Made by a program: the position numbers and the translations under genes. Of a stretch of DNA of 64,000 bases, positions 58,414-64,000 are shown piece after piece. Source of the DNA: Siderastrea radians. Its lineage: Eukaryota; Cnidaria; Anthozoa; Scleractinia; Rhizangiidae. The notes beneath the pieces are model-generated. The model did no database searches, had not been told where the DNA came from, and saw only the letters and a list, made by a program, of their open reading frames with translations. The stretch is from NCBI GenBank assembly GCA_964017195.1, contig OZ024891.1, forward strand, positions 10,822,458-10,886,457, given 5' to 3'. Every line of letters begins with the position of its first letter. The stretch's first letter is position 1.

Positions 58414-61400
58414 AGCTTCTGTCCCTTTCACGTGCACAGAAAGGCCGCGATCGAAAACTAATTGGTCGTCGCTGTGCATTTGAACTTTGTCACAACCGTA
58501 TGTTCGTACATTTTTTTAAGAACATCGCGTTTCCTCGGGCAACTACACTGACCATGCATCAGCCGCTATAGCTCATTTGTCGACGTTCCCGCTCTGTTGT
58601 TGAATGCAAAACGGCATATTAAAAGAGTTAAAATGGTTCAGTGTAAAAGATTATGGTATAACTCCTGCATGATAATCAAATATTTGTTCAATGGCAATAA
58701 CACTGAAAAAAGGCAAAGTGACAAGAGTGATTGATTTGATAGCTGTCTTCGATGTGGCGTTGCAACTTTTGCTTAACAAAGACAAGTACCCTAATTTCAC
58801 CGACAAGAAATGCACGGAATCAGCAGCAAATAAAAGTAAATACAATCTTTCCTTGAAGGCTTCAAAGGCAATTTAAACCACTAAAATTTCCCTGAGGACA
58901 ACGACTAAGAACGGATAAAGCTAGCAAGTGAAGCACTTCGATTCTCAAATTCATCAATATCAAGGCAAACCGCGTTACCAGTGACTAAGATGTGTTTCTT
59001 CGTTGAATCTGAAGTTTATAACTCGTCTTTTTTACGATAACAATAAGAAATAAAATTTCTTTAAAGGGCCTTTTTCTAGATTTCTAACTAAAGCCACTAA
59101 CTACAGAGAAAAACGACGCTATCGCTCAAGAAAAAAGCATGTTCAAAGATTAAGGGCACGCAGCAACTATCACCTCAAATGTTCGTATCCAAACGTCTTA
59201 AACCTTGCTAACTAATAGGAGGGATAATTCCTTTAGAATGGAAGGGACAATTAAATTTGTCGCTTGGAACCTCGAGCGAGAAAGAAAGCGAGTTAGCATT
59301 TTCGGATAGCCAGCAACATCTGCCGCAAATTCGGGGCATAACATTCTGTTACCTAAAATTTCAGTTCTGCGAATTCAGCTATTACTTCAAGAATATGATC
59401 AGAGCTTTAACTGAGTTAGCTTACACAAAGAACCATTTTGCTAAATTCTCTCTTTGGGTCCCCTGAAAGATGACAACTTATCACGAAAAAAAATCGAAAT
59501 ATCCTCGAAATATTTTGTGGAACTGTAGCTGAAAAAGCTCGTCGATCAAAAGACGCGAATACTCAATCGCCGTCCAGAAAGTACGACGAATATTTGAGAT
59601 AGCGAAAATTACATTTTCTGTAAAATGGAACCAGTATGAGTTCAGGCCATACATGGAAATGAGCAGATAGTTGAATTCAATTAAGAAATGTTTAAGAGCT
59701 AGCGATCTAAAGCAGATCCCGTGAGGAAGCCTTATGATTTTTTGCATATGCAACTGGAATCTTCTTGCCAACGACCGTACGAAAATCCCATCCCATAAAG
59801 CAGTGCAAATTAAATGGTAATGACATAAAGAAAAGAAAAAGTAAATGCTGATTACAAAACTTCGATGGGAAACCTTCATCGGAACAAAATAATCAGTAAA
59901 ATGTTGAAATACCTTTTGAAATCTTTGTGCTGAGGTTCGACGTCTACAACAAACTGTGAGCTGTAAAACTGATCGCAATGCCAGACAAGCAGACAGGCAT
60001 TTTACGACTTGATTGGTTAAGATCACGCCACATTTTCAGTGATGGTAATAATTTAAAGCTTCAATGAAATATCAAACGACATGAACATGTCATTCACTAA
60101 TTCTATCCACTTTTGCAAAAAAATATTTGATAACGCAATGTAAAATATAATGGAATACTAAAGAGAAGAAAATAAATTTAACCTATATTTTGCTTATCGT
60201 AAACTGACAAAGAAACCCAGATAGTTTCCACAGCTTTATAATTACTCTACCATTCTTACACTGGCTTTACACGTTTTGCAATGACATCAAAAGATTTCAG
60301 CGAAAGAAGCTTTGTTTGTGGCGAAACTGCTACAGGGTAACGTTTTCTGAATTCTTATCTGGCGACATGGCCAAGAAACAACTGAGTTTACCAATCGCTC
60401 ATACGCTCACATCGATTCCAACAGGGGAAGACATTAAAACACATAAAGCAAAAAGTATCGTGTCAGTAACGTTTTTCAAATACAAATCGTATCTCGCAGC
60501 AACGTATAACGTCATCTGTCACGTTAAGAGAAAGAACTTCCCCGCCGATCTTGAATATTAAGTTTGTCCGTATTAACTTTTGCTATATCGTACGGATTAT
60601 TCTTCAGTTTGCTGCCGTCTTTTTTCATTATCTTGACCAAACTATTACCTTTTCAGGTTCATAAAGCGTCAAACAGTTAAAATTAAGTACTCTTGTACTA
60701 TTTGGCTTCAGCAATAGGTCACAATTTATGTTTAGACAAAGATTTAGTTGATTATTGTTATTAAAAAAAAAGGACCGGTATTCGCATAATATAATGCAAA
60801 GTATCACGTTTTATTATTCAACAAATTGTCACTATGCCCATATATGGTAAGGAAGCCCTCAATATCTGTACATGTCATCCTACATGACAGATATCCTGCG
60901 ATATACGTAAATGACCATATTTAGAAGTGCACTGCAGATTTTCTTTCATTGCTTGTTTGGCGGCCATTTTGAAAAGCGAGGCAGTTTTAGCAAGTGTTCT
61001 CCGTAAATTTTAACTCTCTCGAAGAAACTTTCCACGATTTAATGCTCTCAAAAAGTCAACAAGTATTTGCTTCAGCTCACAATGATATCCAGAGGTTGAC
61101 TTGGAATTTTCATAGTGAGAACTCAACTAAGAAAATACTATTGCGAACGAAGCAGCACACTTGCTCACGGAAAGTTGTAAAGACTAAAGTTGAAAAGTTT
61201 TTAATTCGCAGAAAGAGGACTTATTCTCAGTAAGGTAGCAATATTTTTTTTCCTTTGTCTTGTCATTTCCAAATGCGAGTTTGTAAATTAGTCTTTTTAA
61301 GTGAACGGTAGTAAACTTCGATTTCTTGAAGTTCTGTTTTGATTTTTATTAAGCTTAAGCTTATGTGTTGCTAGCTTTTAGCGTTTTTATCTTAGAGCCG

Positions 61401-61452
61401 TAGTTTTTCTCGTTCTGAAAATGGTAGGCGATGGGAATTTGTTGAATAATAA

Positions 61453-61564
61453 AACAATTATCCTGCTCAATCTTGCGGAATATCCCCTGATTTAGCCAAC
61501 TCGGCCTACGGCCTCGTCGGCTCAGTATCAGGTGATCTTCTGCGCCATTTCGCAGAATAATTGT
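61453..61564. mobile_element. 112-bp palindromic MITE, same family as 13895-14008
   Basis: ACAATTATCCTGC at the left mirrors GCAGAATAATTGT at the right. The centre is CAACTCGGCCTACGGCCTCG, equivalent to the GAGGCGCGTAGCGCCGAG core of the other copy. Confidence 0.7.
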
Positions 61565-61822
61565 TAAATATACACCGTAAAAAAAGGCTAGGTCGAGAAA
61601 CATATATTTCGGCAGTGTAAATTTAGAAAAGCAGCAGAGAATTGGTTTGATTCCAACCACTTTTTAAATCGTTTAAACAGTTGTTTTGTTCCTTTCTGCT
61701 AAAAACGTTAATCAGCCGCCATCTTGAAGTTGGCCAAAAAAGAAAATTCACTTGGGGAGGGGTGGTGTCTTTATGTTGGCCATATGAAGCTCATTCCAAC
61801 GTTGCCTTTTTACTTCACGTTG

Positions 61823-62028
61823 ACCCTTTAAGCCCCAATATTAATATGCATATTCTCCTTAGTGTTCTCCATACATTTCTTATGGTGTTAGTTAAGAGAA
61901 TTTGCATATGCATAAGACATTTCATGTTTGGTGATCATTTCCTTTATTCTCGTGACCTGTATGTTTGATCAAGTAGGGATATTGTAAGGAGAAATTAGAT
62001 GCTTATCACTATTAGGGCTCAAAGGGTT
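61823..62028 (+). mobile_element. MITE with CCCTTTAAGCCCCAAT ends
   Basis: ACCCTTTAAGCCCCAATATT at the left and AGGGCTCAAAGGGTTA at the right. It is highly similar to 58206-58413. Confidence 0.8.
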
Positions 62029-62084
62029 AAGGAACTCAAAATTCCCAGTGTCTTTTATTTTCCCTTGTGAAAGACGTATTTTTG

Positions 62085-62483
62085 AATTCTCTTTGCAGCT
62101 GTAAAAGTTTGGAATCACCTTGACGAAAGCATTAAATACCTCCCCCGTAAAACGTTTAAAAACAAAGTCAAGCTAAACATCTTACAGTCTTACTGTTCAT
62201 GAGTTTTCAACTGTATTTGTTTATTTGTTTTATTTATTTATTTATTTTTATTTATTTATTTCTTTATTTCTTCTTTTCGTCTCTTTAATTGCTTTCACCA
62301 AGCTTTAGTGCCAACCTACCTCCTGTACTTAAACATTACTTAGTTTTACTCAGCTCGATTAGCTTTATAGTTATCCTGAGTAAACATTACCTCTTTTTGT
62401 ATTAATATATTATACTGTAAAGTTTAACTTTTTTTCTTTTCTTATTTGGTAATAAAGCTTGTTGTTGTTGTTGTTGTTGTTGT
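62085..62483 (+). mobile_element. 3' end of a LINE (5'-truncated), with TTG tail
   Basis: A frame ending at TGA 62200-62202 reads A-V-K-V-W-N-H-L-D, then L-P-R-K-T-F-K-N-K-V-K and L-Q-S-Y. This is the typical C-terminus of L2/CR1-type reverse transcriptase ORFs (W-N-x-L-P...F-K-x-x-L-K). A T-rich 3' UTR, AATAAA and a (TTG)n tail (62459-62483) follow. Only the last 35 codons or so remain. Confidence 0.65.
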
Positions 62484-62551
62484 ATAGAATCGCTCAGCAC
62501 GGTGATTGACGATCCGCCTCTAAATATATACGTCCTGACTTTTAAGCTTAC

Positions 62552-62619
62552 CTCGTTCATGATAACTTGCGATCCCCTGAACCATCAATAGCAGGAAAAA
62601 TGCAAGTCCTAGGATCCAT
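62552..62619 (-). pseudogene. Orphan, frameshifted copy of the shared leader exon
   Basis: On the minus strand: an acceptor (CTGTCCAG), then TTCAACTATGGATC as before the 48049 leader, and a hydrophobic leader-like stretch ending in a Y-H motif and a GTAAGC donor. It is 68 nt against 67 in the three genes. Small indels put the ATG out of frame with the hydrophobic part, and the ATG frame hits a stop. No cysteine module or vWA exon follows on this strand before the vWA gene's own leader. It is therefore a relic of a lost gene or of an exon copying event. Confidence 0.7.
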
Positions 62620-64000
62620 AGTTGAACTGGACAGAAAATGGTGCAAGAAGTGAAAGACTCTTCAGATATTGTTGATTTCGTTTAAAATTTTAAATGGCTA
62701 AGCTCCTTTACAACTACGAGAAACGTTGATCTGCGAGACACTACTCGACTTCAACGCTCATTATTTTATCTGTAAGTCTTACGGATAATTTTTTTTTTTC
62801 TTTACCCCTGCCAGAATTGTGGACATTACTACCAAGAGAAATCCTCAGTAATCAGTCAGAGTTGAATCTTTTTTTTTCAATTAAGACTAGAAATATCCTA
62901 CCAGTTTCTGGCCACTTTTCGTAAAGTCGTCAGTCGTCAGAATCGAATTTTACTAAACAACGGCTCTTTAAGAAGATTTTGTTGATGCCTTTGCGTTCGC
63001 CAACTCGAGTGGTGGCTTTCCCATTGCTGTTGCAGAAGATATTTTCAAGACAAAGCGAAGACCTGTAGGTGAATTTGTTTTTCGAAAACCTAGTTTACGG
63101 CACCTCGATTTCCATGGTTTTGACTGTCTACATAGTCTAAAAGAGCCAAAATGTAGCAGAAAAGAGCGTAGAATGAATTAGCTTTTTATCCAACAAAGAC
63201 TGTTCTTCTGTTCAACAGTTCGGCGAAACAAGGTCCAAAAAACTAGGTTGTTTACCTAATTCCGCGAACAGCTTTGTGTTTGCAAGAAGAAAAGGTGGAC
63301 ATAAAATTTCGCTTAACAAGTTTTAACTTAAGAAAGTCAAGGTATCTCGTCAAAATGGGTGATGTAAGAAATAAAAATTAGAATTGTAATGCACTTCTAC
63401 CACTTCCTGTTTCTAAAAGTGCAAATGGACTCGCCTAATATTGCTGGTTTTTACGTGACGTCATAAAATCCTAAAATCAAAACTCACTATGCCTGCTAAA
63501 TTTTTATCGTCACCAGGTGTAGGAACGCCTAAAAATATATCTTTTCACAAGATTCCAGCTCGGTATCATCTTTTGTGTTTAAAATACGGCATCTTGAATT
63601 TTCAAAATTGCCGCCTAGTACGTGACATCAAGATGACGCCGCGAAAAGCTGTCAAAGCTGTCTCTACTTTTATTACGATTTTTGGCAGTTTGAGCAGTTG
63701 AAGTACTAGGAGAAGTGTTTATGTTTATGTACAGTAGCTCCCGAGAGAAAAGTAATCGCTTTTAAATCAAAAGTGAGTTCCAGATGTTTTCATAGATTTC
63801 CGACGCCATGTTGGTGTCCCTCGGAAGGACACTACTGAGCATGGCGTCTGCATACTGAGCACTATAAATTTGCGTGGAATGCTTCGGTAAATAATCCAAG
63901 AACGGTGTACTGCACAGACCTGAGACTTGGAAAAGTTGTTTATTTATTAATCTTTTGTAACATTTAAAACTCTTAGCTCCTGTTATTGAATGGTTTCGAA
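62620..64000. other. No gene recognised
   Basis: AT-rich sequence with short frames only. A hairpin (GACGCCATG...CATGGCGTC, about 63803-63849) is the only structure noticed. Confidence 0.45.

Larger units (their letters stand above)
55976..61822. other. Intergenic, no gene recognised
   Basis: Contains MITEs (56175, 56950, 58206, 61453), the CGGA run, and several open frames without motifs. The longest is 59481-60026 on the minus strand (181 residues). None has a paralogue or splice context here, and I do not assign genes. The 5' non-coding exon of the vWA gene may lie in the left part but could not be located. Confidence 0.4.

Overview
The window looks like nuclear DNA of an anthozoan, most likely a stony coral. 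It is AT-rich with sparse genes, has GT-AG spliced genes with short phase-1 module exons, and carries many short palindromic elements, a tRNA-derived SINE, a LINE tail and a Penelope-like remnant. The eight-cysteine secreted peptide genes resemble the coral SCRiP (small cysteine-rich protein) class in cysteine number. The species cannot be told from the sequence.

Left part (about 4-32.4 kb): a stretch duplicated in tandem at least three times (about 3.96-9.34, 9.35-21.1 and 21.8-32.4 kb). It carries five intronless paralogues, all on the minus strand: 5855-6967, 11249-12271, 17952-18950, 25842-26858 and a frameshifted copy at 29616-30617. Each encodes a variable N-terminus, a long coiled coil and a conserved C-terminal helical domain of about 130 residues. 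Every copy keeps an R-N-x-x-A-H motif at nearly the same place, which fits the R-x4-H motif of HEPN ribonuclease domains; this is a hypothesis. The two large units each hold an A-type and a B-type gene. They differ by a 2.98-kb insertion in unit 2 (12976-15957) and a 2.12-kb insertion in unit 3 (22908-25028), so each unit supplies the empty site for the other's insertion.

Right part (35.7-56 kb): a cluster of secreted-protein genes. Two divergent genes, minus strand 35721-40223 (promoter near 42.6 kb) and plus strand 48049-50676 (promoter near 47.3 kb), encode a signal peptide followed by five and three eight-cysteine modules. Each module sits in its own phase 1-1 exon (the last exon carries the stop) with the spacing C-x6-C-x6-C-x6-C-x6-C-x6-CCC. 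Next to them is a minus-strand gene (53384-55975) for a small secreted single von Willebrand factor A (vWA) protein. All three start with a homologous 67-nt leader exon: a splice acceptor 7 nt before ATG, a signal peptide, and a phase-1 donor after a Y-H-x-x motif. A fourth, frameshifted leader exon lies alone at 62552-62619. The layout suggests one secretory leader exon copied onto unrelated payloads. Whether the peptides are neurotoxin-like, antimicrobial or skeletal-matrix proteins cannot be decided from sequence.

The rest (1-3.9, 32.4-35.7, 42.7-47.2, 50.7-53 and 56-64 kb) has no gene I can support and is rich in short mobile elements.
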